DNA from: G963674685 sp963674685
GTDB lineage: Bacteria; Lernaellota; Lernaellaia; JACKCT01
Direction: 5' to 3'
Length of the DNA: 64,000 nt
Assembly (NCBI GenBank): GCA_963674685.2
Contig: CAXXWT010000005.1
Span: forward strand, 558,001-622,000
This document shows positions 51,925-60,785 of this stretch, one piece after another. The notes beneath the pieces were generated by a model. It did not search any database and was not told the origin of the DNA. It saw only the letters and a program-made list of their open reading frames with translations. Both the position numbers and the translations under genes were made by a program. Numbering within the stretch: position 1 is the stretch's first letter; the number at the start of each line of letters is the position of its first letter.

Positions 51925-53646
51925 ATGAAAGAGCCGGTCGAAGCCTCAAAAGCAGTTCCGGAAGACATTTTCAAAGCTTTCAAGCCGCACTCCAAATCCC
52001 TCACCGGCCTGCGTAACCGCGTATTGGGACGACTGCTTTTCGTCGCGCTGATCCCCCTTCTCATTTTGGCCCTCTATCTTCGTTACCAGTTCATCACAAC
52101 GCTCGAGTCCCGTTCGGAGATTTTTCTGCAAGCCATCGCGAAAGGCCGCCAGGGCGCGGTGGATCAGATGATCGCCGGAAAAATGGCCGCCCTCAAAAGC
52201 CTCGCGAAATTGGTCGATCCCGCGGCTCCGGCGTCGGATAAGGAGATGAAAGGTTTTCTGGCTCTTTTGCAGGGGATGGACGAGTCGATTCTCGACCTGG
52301 GTCTTTTCGATGCGCTGGGAAATCACATTCGTTACGCCGGGCCTTTTCAGTTTCTCGAAGGGAAAAACTACAAGGATGAAAACTGGTTTATGAGTCTGAC
52401 GCAGTCCGAGTCGCCATTTTTCATCAGCGACGTTTACCTCGGTTATCGAAACGATCCTCACTTCATGATCGCCTATCGCATGGAATCCGGCGACGCTCCG
52501 TGGTTTTTGCGCATCACCATAAGCCCCGCGAAATTCAACCAACTCGTCAACGACGTGCAGGTGATCGAGGGCGTCAGCGCGCTGATCGTCAACCGGGAGG
52601 CGGTCTGCCAGTGCGCGCCGGAAAACATCTGCCGGACCATGTCGAAAACTCCCGTGTCCCCGCAAATGAACGCCGGCAGCGGCGCCACGCGGATCCACGT
52701 CGACAATGACGACTATCTGCTGGCGTGGTCGCGGCTGAAATACGTCAACTGGACTCTTATAGTCAGACAAAATCTCGCCGTGGCCAATGCGCCGATCAGG
52801 GCCGCCAGCCGCGTGGTGCTGATCATTTTGATCTTCGCGATTTTGTTCATCATCATTTCATCCGTTCTGGCCACGCGCAGCCTGATGAACCGTTACGCGC
52901 GCGTGGAAAAAGATAGAACGCAGCTCATCGACCAGCTTTTTCAGGCAGGCAAGCTGTCCACCATGGGCGAGATGGCGGCGGGCGTGGCGCATGAGATCAA
53001 CAACCCCCTTGCGGTGATCCTCTCGGAACTGGGCGTGATGGAGGACATCCTCGATCCGACGTTGAGCGAGGAGTTCGACCGGGAGGAATTTTCAAAGCGC
53101 ATCGAATCGGCGAAACAGGAAATCCGGCGCTGCCGCAACATCACGCACAAACTCCTGGGCCTGTCTCGGCACAGCGAATCGGTCATCGACAAACACGACG
53201 TCAACGAAGTCGTGACTGAAACCGTGGGATTGATCAAAAAGGAACTGAGCTTCGAAAACATCCAGCTTCTCGTGGATGCCGATCCGGCGATTCCCGTCAT
53301 CCGCACCGACGGTGAAAAAATCAAACAAGTCGCGCTGAACATGATTCGCAACGCGAAAGACGCCATCGGAAAAGACGGAAAAATCACCGTCAGCACGCAT
53401 AACGAGGCGGATTACGTGAGCATCATCATTACCGATACGGGTTCGGGCATCAGCGAAAGGAATCTTCAAAAAATATTCATGCCGTTTTTCACCACCAAAG
53501 AGGTCGGCAAAGGCACGGGCCTGGGCCTTTCCATCAGCTACGGCATCATCACCTCCCTGGGCGGCAAGATCAACGTCACCAGCAAGGTGGGCGAAGGAAC
53601 GTCTTTCGAAATCATTCTGCCCAAAAAGAACGTCATGACGGACTAG
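51925..53646 (+). CDS. Sensor histidine kinase with extracytoplasmic double-Cache-like domain
   Basis: A 573-residue kinase. Helices at about 33-53 and 297-317 bracket a Cache-type sensor region (LFDALGNHIRYAGPFQF, ENWFMSLTQSESPFFISDVY, FNQLVNDVQVIEGVSALIVN). The cytoplasmic half has His356 (GVAHEINNPLAVI), N-box MIRNAKDAI, DTGSGIS and GKGTGLGLSISYGI, the NtrB-like HPK4 style. It most likely phosphorylates one or both receivers upstream and senses a small ligand in the periplasm, perhaps the transporter's substrate. Last gene of the cluster. Confidence 0.92.
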   Translation: MKEPVEASKAVPEDIFKAFKPHSKSLTGLRNRVLGRLLFVALIPLLILALYLRYQFITTLESRSEIFLQAIAKGRQGAVDQMIAGKMAALKSLAKLVDPAAPASDKEMKGFLALLQGMDESILDLGLFDALGNHIRYAGPFQFLEGKNYKDENWFMSLTQSESPFFISDVYLGYRNDPHFMIAYRMESGDAPWFLRITISPAKFNQLVNDVQVIEGVSALIVNREAVCQCAPENICRTMSKTPVSPQMNAGSGATRIHVDNDDYLLAWSRLKYVNWTLIVRQNLAVANAPIRAASRVVLIILIFAILFIIISSVLATRSLMNRYARVEKDRTQLIDQLFQAGKLSTMGEMAAGVAHEINNPLAVILSELGVMEDILDPTLSEEFDREEFSKRIESAKQEIRRCRNITHKLLGLSRHSESVIDKHDVNEVVTETVGLIKKELSFENIQLLVDADPAIPVIRTDGEKIKQVALNMIRNAKDAIGKDGKITVSTHNEADYVSIIITDTGSGISERNLQKIFMPFFTTKEVGKGTGLGLSISYGIITSLGGKINVTSKVGEGTSFEIILPKKNVMTD

Positions 53647-53891
53647 TTTTAATGCGGAATGGCGAATGGCGAATGCGGAATTCGGGTTTCGAATTTCGGG
53701 TCTCGGGTCTCGAACCTGTACCTGCAAAAGCGTGTGGCGCAGCGCGGTCTGACGACCGCAACCAAATGTGCTTGCCAGGCATTCCTCCACAGCCTCTGGA
53801 AGGCTGTGCCACACGCGATGTCCCGGTTTAAATATTTCAACTTGCGTGGAAGCGTTGCTCGTAAGCCCGAAGGGCGAAAGTTAATAGACAG
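53647..53891. other. Intergenic low-complexity and hairpin sequence
   Basis: Short words alternate just after the kinase stop (ATGGCGAATGGCGAATGCGG, then TCGGGTCTCGGGTCTCGA). Between 53732 and 53818 GTGTGGC and GCCACAC are inverted and could form a stem. No gene is supported. Confidence 0.4.
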
Positions 53892-53903
53892 TATGGACCG
53901 ACC

Positions 53904-53981
53904 GGCTCCCTTTCGCAGCATCGTAGGTTAAGCTGCGAAAAGGATTTTCATTAGCTCAGAGCTACATACGAAAGGAGCCGA
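53904..53981 (+). promoter_or_regulatory. Structured leader that can hide the transposase ribosome site
   Basis: GGCTCCCTTTCG (53904-53915) pairs with CGAAAGGAGCC (53971-53981), which contains the AAAGGAG ribosome site of the transposase. Inside lie smaller stems GCAGC/GCTGC and TAGCTC/GAGCTA. Such hairpins limit transposase expression from read-through RNA in several IS families. Pairing read by eye. Confidence 0.5.
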
Positions 53982-53983
53982 TC

Positions 53984-55096
53984 ATGTCCGAGAGTCAATA
54001 TATCACGAGCGTAGGTATGGATGTCCACAAAAAGAGCATCAACGTTGCCGTCGTTCTTCCCAATTCGAAAAAAATCGACGCGGAATGGCAGATCGCCAAC
54101 GAGCCTCGCGCCATCAAAAAGCTCGTAAAGAAGGTTAAGCGCCTGGCGCCCGGCGAGGCCGTGGCTTGTTATGAAGCCGGTCCCTGCGGTTACGCCTTGA
54201 AAAGGAAACTGGACGCTCTGGGTCTTCCGTGCGTGGTGATCGCGCCTTCCCTGATTCCCGTCAAACCCGGGGAGCGAATCAAGACGGATCGCCGCGACGC
54301 TCGGAAGCTGGCCTCCCTTTTCATGGCGGGCCTGCTGACCGAGGTGCATCCTCCCGATCCCGCAGAGGAGTCGACGCGGGATCTGACCCGAGCCCGGGAG
54401 GACACGAAACAGGATCAGATGCGCGCCCGGCATCGCCTGACCAACATGCTTCTTCGCCGGGGCATTATCTATACCGAAACCAGGCATTGGACGAAGAAAC
54501 ACTACGTCTGGCTTCGGCAGGTGCGCTTTGAGTCCGATCGGTCGCAACGGGTTTTCGAACATTATCTGCTGTCTTTGGAGCAGATCGAGGAGCGTCTGGC
54601 GGAGTTGGACGCCGCCATCACAGAAGCGGCCCAAAGCGAAGAATACGCCGAGAAGGCGGGTTGGCTGGGCTGCCTTCGCGGGGTGAGCACGGTGACGGCC
54701 ATGACGATCCTGGCGGAGCTTCACGATTTTCGGCGTTTTCAAAGCGCGCCGGAATTGATGTGTTATCTTGGAATGACGCCTTCCGAATATTCGAGCGGCG
54801 AAAGCTCGCATCGCGGCGGCATCACCAAGGCGGGCAACGCGCACGTCCGTCGCCTGCTGATGGTGGCGGCCAAGCATTACCGTCACCGGCCGGCGGTGAG
54901 CCTGCATCTGAGAAAGCGTCGGGCGGGTCAGCCGAAGGCGGTGATCGCCATCGCGGACCGTGCGGGAGCCCGTTTGCATCGGCGCTATTACAAACTCCGT
55001 GAGGGATCGGGAAAACATCCCAACGTGGCGACGGCGGCGGTGGCGCGTGAACTGGCGGGTTTCATCTGGGCGGTGATGCGTCATGAGGAAATTTAG
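53984..55096 (+). CDS. IS110-family DEDD transposase/recombinase
   Basis: A 370-residue protein. The N-terminal RuvC-like domain has Asp13 (GMDVHKKSINVAVV), a Glu in ACYEAGPCGYAL and Asp residues in KTDRRDARKLASL, the DEDD pattern. The C-terminal Tnp_IS116/IS110/IS902 domain shows LGCLRGVSTVTAMTILAEL, LMCYLGMTPSEYSSGESSHR and ITKAGNAHVRRLLMVAA with the conserved Ser. Start ATG 53984 after AAAGGAG. It appears intact. Confidence 0.93.
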   Translation: MSESQYITSVGMDVHKKSINVAVVLPNSKKIDAEWQIANEPRAIKKLVKKVKRLAPGEAVACYEAGPCGYALKRKLDALGLPCVVIAPSLIPVKPGERIKTDRRDARKLASLFMAGLLTEVHPPDPAEESTRDLTRAREDTKQDQMRARHRLTNMLLRRGIIYTETRHWTKKHYVWLRQVRFESDRSQRVFEHYLLSLEQIEERLAELDAAITEAAQSEEYAEKAGWLGCLRGVSTVTAMTILAELHDFRRFQSAPELMCYLGMTPSEYSSGESSHRGGITKAGNAHVRRLLMVAAKHYRHRPAVSLHLRKRRAGQPKAVIAIADRAGARLHRRYYKLREGSGKHPNVATAAVARELAGFIWAVMRHEEI

Positions 55097-55481
55097 ATAT
55101 TAACTTTTAAGAAGACGGGTGTTTTTTCACGGAACGGAGGTTGAAAGCGGCGAATGAGAAAGGGTACGACCAGGCCGATGCGCGACCGGGCTATGCGACA
55201 GGGCGTTTTGCGCGCCCGGACTCGCGATTGTAGACAGCGTACGGCCACGACGGAAAACAGTCATGCGGCCCTGTTTCGGCTTGCCGGAATAACCCGCGGA
55301 TATCAGAGTGACTCGTCGTCGAAGCATCCCTTCTCGTTCGTCGTTTTGAGCCTCCGTCGTCAACGGGCTCGTGCATCCCCGCGCGTTACCCACTTATCCA
55401 CAATCCTGATGAGAGCTTTTAAAGAAGCTAAAAATGGATTATGGATAAGTGGATAACGCTTAACCTGTGCAGGGCTTGACA
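55097..55481 (+). ncRNA. Candidate bridge-RNA region in the IS right end
   Basis: IS110-family recombinases use an element-encoded RNA to choose target and donor; in IS1111-type elements it lies between the recombinase stop and the right end. This 385-base stretch has that position, has no convincing open frame and contains several possible stems. I could not assign loops or guides. The inference rests on family and position only. Confidence 0.35.
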
Positions 55482-55493
55482 GGTCGGTCCATA

Positions 55494-55835
55494 TCAGCCT
55501 GGTGCGTAAGCGCCAGGAAATGCGAATAATAAACATTTATGCGAAGCCCTCGTTAGAGGGCGACAGGCTTTACGTTGCAAAAAAATCGTGAGGCCACGCA
55601 AAGAATTTCAACATTAGTAGTACAGGCGCCCCCGCCTGTGTCAGCCCGCCATCAGGCGGGCGGCTCATACGATGACCCAAGGCGAAAGCCCTGTGAAAAA
55701 GAAAATTATTGTATTATAAAAAATCCATGAAATGTGAGGTCATCATTTTTCAGGGATGAAGCCCTTCGCTACTGACTTACGCCCGCTTAAGCAGGCTCAT
55801 TCATCCTTCCTACTTCATCCTTCATCCTTATTATT
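55494..55835. repeat. Cluster of short intergenic hairpins
   Basis: Perfect or near-perfect stems lie at 55498-55517 (CCTGGTGC/GCGCCAGG), 55546-55561 (GCCCTC-GTTA-GAGGGC), 55622-55639 (ACAGGCG/CGCCTGT) and 55644-55661 (GCCCGCC-ATCA-GGCGGGC). They look like dispersed palindromic units. No gene is supported in the stretch. Confidence 0.5.
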
Positions 55836-56942
55836 TCAGATGCATCTGGCCAAAATGTTGATGACATCCAGAACCTCGATGTTGTCGTCGACGCTTTGGA
55901 AGATGCGCTGCGCGTCGGGGCAGGCGACAGCCAGGGCCGTGGCGTCGCTTTCGTAAAATTCTTCGAGGCGGGCTTTGGCGATGGCCTTGGCAAGGTCCGG
56001 GTTCGTGATGGGAAGGCCGCCGCCCACGCCGCATGAATCGGCTTTTTCGCGATGGCGGGAAAACTCCACCGGCGCTTCGCGAAGCACGGCGCCGAGCATG
56101 GAGCGCGGCTCGTCGTAGACGCCGAGATAGCGCCCAAGGTAGTCGGCGTCGTGATACATCACGCGCTGCGGGAACTGTTTTCGCACGTCGAACTTCCCGG
56201 CCTTGACCATGGGCCACAGGAATTCGGATATGTGGAAAATCTTGGGCGGAACCTTGAGACCCATCTGATCGAACTCCACCTTCAGTTCGTACACCGCCGC
56301 CGGGCTTCCGGAAATGACCACCTTGCACCGGCCGATTTTATCCACGAGCTTTTTCGCGTTGGCTTCATATTCCTTGCGCAAACCCAATTCACGCAAAACG
56401 GAGCCGCAATCCATCGGCTCGCCGTCGTAACAGGCCACGTAGTCGACGTCCATGGCCTCGAAAAGCTTGAACGTGTCCTGAATCACGGAAGGATTGTTGT
56501 AGATGTGCCCGGCGCCGGGCAGATACACCACCTGCGCGTCTTTGTTGAAATAATTGTCCGGCAAAAGGGTTCTGACGCGGGCGCCGAGGTTGTCGCCGAA
56601 CGGATTATGATGCTGCTTCCAGAACTTGAGAAATTCGACGACCTCCCACGGCTCTTTCTGCTCGCCGACCGCCATCTCACGGGCGGCGATCATCACCGGG
56701 GGAACTTCGATCAGGTGATCGCAATATTCCCGGCAAAGCAGGCATCCGGCGCACTGATACATGGTGTAGGCGATCTCCCGGTTGAAATCCAGAATGCCCT
56801 CGCGCACCATGTGCAGAAGCGTCATTCGGCCCCAGGGCGTATAGCTTTCCACGCCCGAGGCGTTGCCCACGGGGCAGGAGAATTTGCACATTTTCGGGCA
56901 GTAGGTGCAAAATTCGATTTCTCGAAAATATTTCTTGAACAT
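55836..56942 (-). CDS. Fe-S oxidoreductase subunit, GlpC/GlcF-like with degenerate CCG motifs
   Basis: I start at ATG 56942 (368 residues). An in-frame start at 56984 is possible. The N-terminus has two 4Fe-4S sets (CTYCPKMCKFSCP and CAGCLLCREYC). The C-terminal half has the layout of two CCG domains. The canonical HDPCYLGRH appears as YHDADYLGRYLG and CCGxGGG as SCGVGGG, so the Cys pairs that bind a cluster in HdrB/GlcF are reduced. With the two FAD subunits upstream it forms a GlcDEF-type membrane-linked 2-hydroxyacid or related dehydrogenase. Electrons probably go to quinone, but the altered C-terminus may change the path. Confidence 0.82.
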   Translation of the reverse strand: MFKKYFREIEFCTYCPKMCKFSCPVGNASGVESYTPWGRMTLLHMVREGILDFNREIAYTMYQCAGCLLCREYCDHLIEVPPVMIAAREMAVGEQKEPWEVVEFLKFWKQHHNPFGDNLGARVRTLLPDNYFNKDAQVVYLPGAGHIYNNPSVIQDTFKLFEAMDVDYVACYDGEPMDCGSVLRELGLRKEYEANAKKLVDKIGRCKVVISGSPAAVYELKVEFDQMGLKVPPKIFHISEFLWPMVKAGKFDVRKQFPQRVMYHDADYLGRYLGVYDEPRSMLGAVLREAPVEFSRHREKADSCGVGGGLPITNPDLAKAIAKARLEEFYESDATALAVACPDAQRIFQSVDDNIEVLDVINILARCI

Positions 56943-57007
56943 AGTCGGTTCCGTTCTCGATATGGCGCGCTCCGGGGTTTTCACGCGCCTTTCATGACCT
57001 TATCGTT

Positions 57008-58420
57008 TTACAATCCGAGCTTTCCCGGATTCAGGATTCTCTTCGGATCTATCTGAGCCTTGAAATCCTTTAACCATCCGTGCGTCGGTCCCAAATCCTG
57101 CGCGAAGGCCTCGGCGCTCTGCAGGCCCACGCCGCTGGTGTGCAAAAGCGCCCCTCCCCCGGCGGCCGCCGCCTTGCCGGCCCGCTGCCAGAGTTTGAGG
57201 AGCAATTGCTCATCCGATTCCTTGACCGCTTTGGTCGACGCCGTAAATGTCAACACCGCGCCGTGCGGCGTCGGGCGATTCAAAAACGTCGATAGTTCAA
57301 ATCTCTTGCCCAGGGCTTTGACCATTTTGGCATACACCGCATTCACGCAACTCCACGGGGCGCCCACTTCGATGGCGTCGTGAATGCCTCCGGGCTGCGA
57401 AAAGGCGGGACTGTTCCGAAAAACCCTGGAAAAGCGATGCTGCATCCTGTATTGGGACGGCTGTTCGCCACGGGATTCCCCGCCGCTCTCCTGAAAAATT
57501 CTCGCGGCGACTTCGCTTTCCATTTCGGCCCGCGATTTCTTTCCGTCGAACACGGCCATGAGTAGATTCCCGCTCAAACGCAGTTTGGAATCGGCGAAAA
57601 ATTTCGCGGTTTCCTCTTTGTCGAACAAATGCACCGTCGCCGGGCGCAAGCCTTTATGAAGGATTTTCCGAACGGCCTCGGCGCCGTCGGCGAATTTTTT
57701 AAATCGAAAAGCGACATGGAACTGCCTGGGGTAAAAAATGTGAATGCGCAGTTTGATCCGCGTCATAATCGCGATGGCGCCTTCGCTTCCCACAAGCAGC
57801 CGATTGAAGTCCGGTCCCGTCGCCGAACGGGGCGCCGTGCGCGTTTTTACGATGGAGCCGTCGGGCAAAACCGCCTGCATGCTCACGACCATGTTCTCGA
57901 TGCCGCCGTACTTGGTAAAAGCCTCGCCGGCGCTGCGCGTGGCGACCCAACCGCCGAGGGTCGAGGCCTGGAAATTCCAAGGGAAATGCCCCAGCGTGAA
58001 GCCTTTGCGATTGAGTTCATGCTCCAGATGTTCGCCCAATATCCCCGCCTGCGCCGAGACGATCAGGGATTCGTCGTCGACGGACAAAACGCGGTTCATG
58101 AGTTTCATGTCGCATACGATGCCGCCCTCGATCGCCGCCACGGAACCGCGCCGGCTGGTCCCGGCGCCGTAAGGCAAAATCGGGATTCTCCACCGGTCCG
58201 CCACGCGCATCAGGCGACTGACTTCCTCGACGGCCACGGGCCGGACGATAAAATCCGCCGCCGGCGGCGTTTTTCCGGCGCGGCGCTCGATGAGGGATTT
58301 CGGGGAAATGTCCTGCGCGTAGAGCAGAGTTTCCACGCTTGTATGCCGAACGCGGTTCGCCCCGAATATTTCCTTGAGCCTGTGAAAAAGCTCCACGTTG
58401 CCTTTGAATCGGCTTGTCAT
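57008..58420 (-). CDS. FAD-linked oxidase subunit (GlcE/GlcD-like), divergent active site
   Basis: A 470-residue protein with the FAD_binding_4 (PCMH) domain (ILPYGAGTSRRGSVAAIEGGI, QAGILGEHLEHELNRKGFTLG, STLGGWVATRSAGEAFTKYG, GSEGAIAIMT) and C-terminal FAD-oxidase cap (PKRILNPGKLGL). Where AGPS/GlcD enzymes have a HHHG motif before the end, this one has LHTSGVG, so catalysis may be reduced or different. Five bases downstream of its paralogue, so co-translated. It may act as a structural or electron-relay partner. Confidence 0.82.
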   Translation of the reverse strand: MTSRFKGNVELFHRLKEIFGANRVRHTSVETLLYAQDISPKSLIERRAGKTPPAADFIVRPVAVEEVSRLMRVADRWRIPILPYGAGTSRRGSVAAIEGGIVCDMKLMNRVLSVDDESLIVSAQAGILGEHLEHELNRKGFTLGHFPWNFQASTLGGWVATRSAGEAFTKYGGIENMVVSMQAVLPDGSIVKTRTAPRSATGPDFNRLLVGSEGAIAIMTRIKLRIHIFYPRQFHVAFRFKKFADGAEAVRKILHKGLRPATVHLFDKEETAKFFADSKLRLSGNLLMAVFDGKKSRAEMESEVAARIFQESGGESRGEQPSQYRMQHRFSRVFRNSPAFSQPGGIHDAIEVGAPWSCVNAVYAKMVKALGKRFELSTFLNRPTPHGAVLTFTASTKAVKESDEQLLLKLWQRAGKAAAAGGGALLHTSGVGLQSAEAFAQDLGPTHGWLKDFKAQIDPKRILNPGKLGL

Positions 58421-58424
58421 TTCA

Positions 58425-59981
58425 TCAAAGTCCCAGTTTTCCCGGATTCATCACGTTGTCCGGGTCTCCCGAATCCTTCACGGCCCTGAAAATGCTCATC
58501 AGATCGCCGTGCTGCTCCACCATGTAATCCGCCTTCGACAATCCGATCCCGTGATGGTGGCTGACGGTTCCGCCGACGCGCAACGTCGCCTCCATGGCCA
58601 GCCGCCAGATTTTACGATGCGCTTTTTCCGCTTCGACGGAATCCTTCGCTGACGACACGAACGTGAAATATATCGAGCAGCCGTCCTCGTAGGCGTGGGA
58701 GAAATGCGCCATGAGAAAGGCCCTGGGCCGTATGGCTTCACGAACCTCGTTGTACAAGGGCATGAGCTTTTTCCACGTGGAGGCGACCTCGATCGTGTCC
58801 ACGAAAGCGCCGTTGTAGAAAACCTTGCTCATTTTGTAAGAGACATGATAGCGGTTTTTGAACCACTTGAGCGCCGGGTCCGGCCCGCAGTTTCTCCCGC
58901 CCAGTTTTTCGCACAGGCGGACCGCCGCCTCGTATTCATAGTCGGCGATCTCCTCGTCGCCTTCGAACATCAGGATGAGCAGGCATCCTTCCTTACCCAG
59001 TCTTTCCAGGAGATTGGCCGCCTCCGACCACCTGGCCACAAACCGCTGCGCCTTGTTGATAAAGCCCGGCGCCAGGGTGCGCAGGCGGGTCTCGATCTGC
59101 GTGAGGGGAATGAAGTCCGTCAGCCCCACGCCGGCGCTTTCCTCGGCGCCTTTGCTGCCCACCAGCATCGTGTCCAGCTCGTCGTAAAGCCTCATGGCGG
59201 CGGGACGCAGGCCGTTTTGCATGATCAGGCGCATGGCCTGCGTGCCGGCCGGAGCGTCCGGAAACTTGAACGCCACGTATTTCCGCGATTCGGGAAAGGG
59301 ATGCATCCGGCACGTCAGTTTGGTGATGACGCCCAGGGTCCCCTCGCTGCCGATCAGCACCTGTTTCCAGTCCGGCCCCGAATCGTATCCCGACACCGGG
59401 CTGATCTGCGTGATCCGGCCGTCGGGCTGCACGAATTCGAATCCCATGACGATATCTTCGATCTTGCCGTATTTGCTCGAAAGCTGCCCGGCGCTTCTCG
59501 CCGCCGCCCATCCACCCAGCGTCGAGCAGTAAATGCTGCTGGGGAAGTGGCCCAGCGTATAGCCGCGGCGGTTCAGTTCCATCTCGAAGGTCTGCCCCAT
59601 GATCCCGGCCTGCGCGGTAACGGTCAGATCATCGGCGGAAACATCGAGGATGCGATTCATCTTTTTAAGATCGAGCGAGATCCCACCGTGGATCGGCAGC
59701 GCTCCCCCGCACACGCCGGATCCGGCGCCGAACGGGATGACCGGAATGCGAAGTTTCCGGGCCAGTTTGATGATCTGGGAAATCTGCTCGGCATTTTCCG
59801 GCCAAACCACCACATCCGCGAAATATTTGGGCCGGCCTTCGGCGTGGTGCATGAGACTGACGGGGAACATGTCCCGGCTGTTCATAAGGCGGTTGACCAT
59901 CGAGGCGGACACGTTGTCTTCGCCAACGATGCCGATCAATTCCTGGATCGTTTCCGGCGCCGCCGGAGCGGGGATTTTCAA
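58425..59981 (-). CDS. FAD-linked oxidase, alkyl-DHAP synthase/GlcD-like
   Basis: A 518-residue flavoprotein. The PCMH domain shows IPVIPFGAGSGVCGGALPIH, QAGIMGQTFEMELNRRGYTLG, STLGGWAAARSAGQLSSKYG and GSEGTLGVITKL. The C-terminus has the complete SHHHGIGLSKADY motif and NVMNPGKLGL, both seen in alkyldihydroxyacetonephosphate synthase and in D-lactate/glycolate oxidases. Operon order (FAD, FAD, Fe-S) favours a respiratory 2-hydroxyacid dehydrogenase. Ether-lipid synthesis is the alternative; the family cannot be split by eye. Confidence 0.85.
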   Translation of the reverse strand: MKIPAPAAPETIQELIGIVGEDNVSASMVNRLMNSRDMFPVSLMHHAEGRPKYFADVVVWPENAEQISQIIKLARKLRIPVIPFGAGSGVCGGALPIHGGISLDLKKMNRILDVSADDLTVTAQAGIMGQTFEMELNRRGYTLGHFPSSIYCSTLGGWAAARSAGQLSSKYGKIEDIVMGFEFVQPDGRITQISPVSGYDSGPDWKQVLIGSEGTLGVITKLTCRMHPFPESRKYVAFKFPDAPAGTQAMRLIMQNGLRPAAMRLYDELDTMLVGSKGAEESAGVGLTDFIPLTQIETRLRTLAPGFINKAQRFVARWSEAANLLERLGKEGCLLILMFEGDEEIADYEYEAAVRLCEKLGGRNCGPDPALKWFKNRYHVSYKMSKVFYNGAFVDTIEVASTWKKLMPLYNEVREAIRPRAFLMAHFSHAYEDGCSIYFTFVSSAKDSVEAEKAHRKIWRLAMEATLRVGGTVSHHHGIGLSKADYMVEQHGDLMSIFRAVKDSGDPDNVMNPGKLGL

Positions 59982-60111
59982 GGCCGTATGCTCCCGGGTT
60001 GTTTATGAAAACGCCATGCAATAAAAAGTCTAGGAGTCCTTGCCGCATCGTGTCAAGTTAATGGAGCTTTCGGAAAGCCTTCAAATATCCGGCGAGGGTG
60101 CGCGGTTTTGC

Positions 60112-60651
60112 CTACCGGCCGGCGCCGGCCTGCAGCCACGCGACGAAGACGTCGATGGAATCGCGGATCATATCGAAGGAATTATGAAAATCTTCCAGAG
60201 AACCTCCGATGGGATCCGGAATGGTCGCGCCGAAATCCCGAGGATAAAACTCGCCTAATAGGTGCGTTTTTTCCTTTGCGGCGGGGAAGGATTCGGCGAC
60301 GTAATCGCTGTGCTGGGGCTCCATGGTTAAAACGATGTCCGCGTAACCCACGGGGAGGTGGTCGATTCCGTAAGAAGAGTGATTGCGCAAGTCCAGCCCC
60401 GCGTCCATGGCCGTGGCGATCGCCTTGGGATCGGCGGGTTCGCCGGTAATATTCAAGGTTCCGGCGGAATAGACCTTGACTCCCTGAATGCCCTTTTCTT
60501 CGAGCTTGTGGATCAGATAAACTTCGCCCATGGGACTTCTGCAAATATTGCCGGAGCAAACGACGAGAATGATCTTCACGCTTTTTGGCGCAGGCCCGAG
60601 GCGCATGCGGACCGATGAAACGGCGCTTTCGAGTTTTTCCGGTTCCAACAT
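60112..60651 (-). CDS. Low-molecular-weight protein-tyrosine phosphatase (Wzb-like)
   Basis: A 179-residue protein with the CX5R active site CSGNICRSPMGE (Cys32, Arg38) and the general-acid region IPDPIGGS. About 25 extra residues precede the fold; ATG 60606 is an alternative shorter start. In polysaccharide loci such enzymes dephosphorylate tyrosine autokinases. Here it lies just downstream of rhamnose genes, but no kinase gene is in the window. Arsenate reductase activity is a remote alternative. Confidence 0.88.
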   Translation of the reverse strand: MLEPEKLESAVSSVRMRLGPAPKSVKIILVVCSGNICRSPMGEVYLIHKLEEKGIQGVKVYSAGTLNITGEPADPKAIATAMDAGLDLRNHSSYGIDHLPVGYADIVLTMEPQHSDYVAESFPAAKEKTHLLGEFYPRDFGATIPDPIGGSLEDFHNSFDMIRDSIDVFVAWLQAGAGR

Positions 60652-60666
60652 ATTAATACCCTCCCG

Positions 60667-60719
60667 GGATTCAATTCAACCTTAACGGCCGAGGGAAATA
60701 CCGCAGTTGAATTCAATCC
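60667..60719. promoter_or_regulatory. Inverted repeat upstream of the tyrosine phosphatase gene
   Basis: GGATTCAATTCAAC (60667-60680) and GTTGAATTCAATCC (60706-60719) are inverted copies with one mismatch and a 25-base spacer, 16 bases upstream of the phosphatase start. It lies just after the glycosyltransferase stop, so a terminator stem or an operator is possible. The rest of the 134-bp gap shows nothing else. Confidence 0.45.
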
Positions 60720-60785
60720 ATTAACTTCATCAAATAGGTTAAAGCGAGCGTCATATATCATAAGCCCGTCGCCGGGCGGGAAACT

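Larger units (their letters stand above)
53892..55493 (+). mobile_element. IS110/IS1111-type insertion sequence with subterminal inverted repeats
   Basis: TATGGACCGACC at 53892-53903 and its exact reverse complement GGTCGGTCCATA at 55482-55493 bracket one transposase gene. Short subterminal inverted repeats are typical of the IS1111 branch of IS110, which lacks true terminal repeats; the real ends probably lie a few bases outside. The element has an 80-base left non-coding end and a 385-base right non-coding end. To its right is a perfect hairpin (55498-55517), consistent with insertion at or near palindromic repeats. Confidence 0.75.

Noticed and set aside
55154..55456. 100-codon plus-strand frame in the IS right end
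   Set aside because: No ribosome site, no domain, and position within the expected non-coding end of an IS110-type element.
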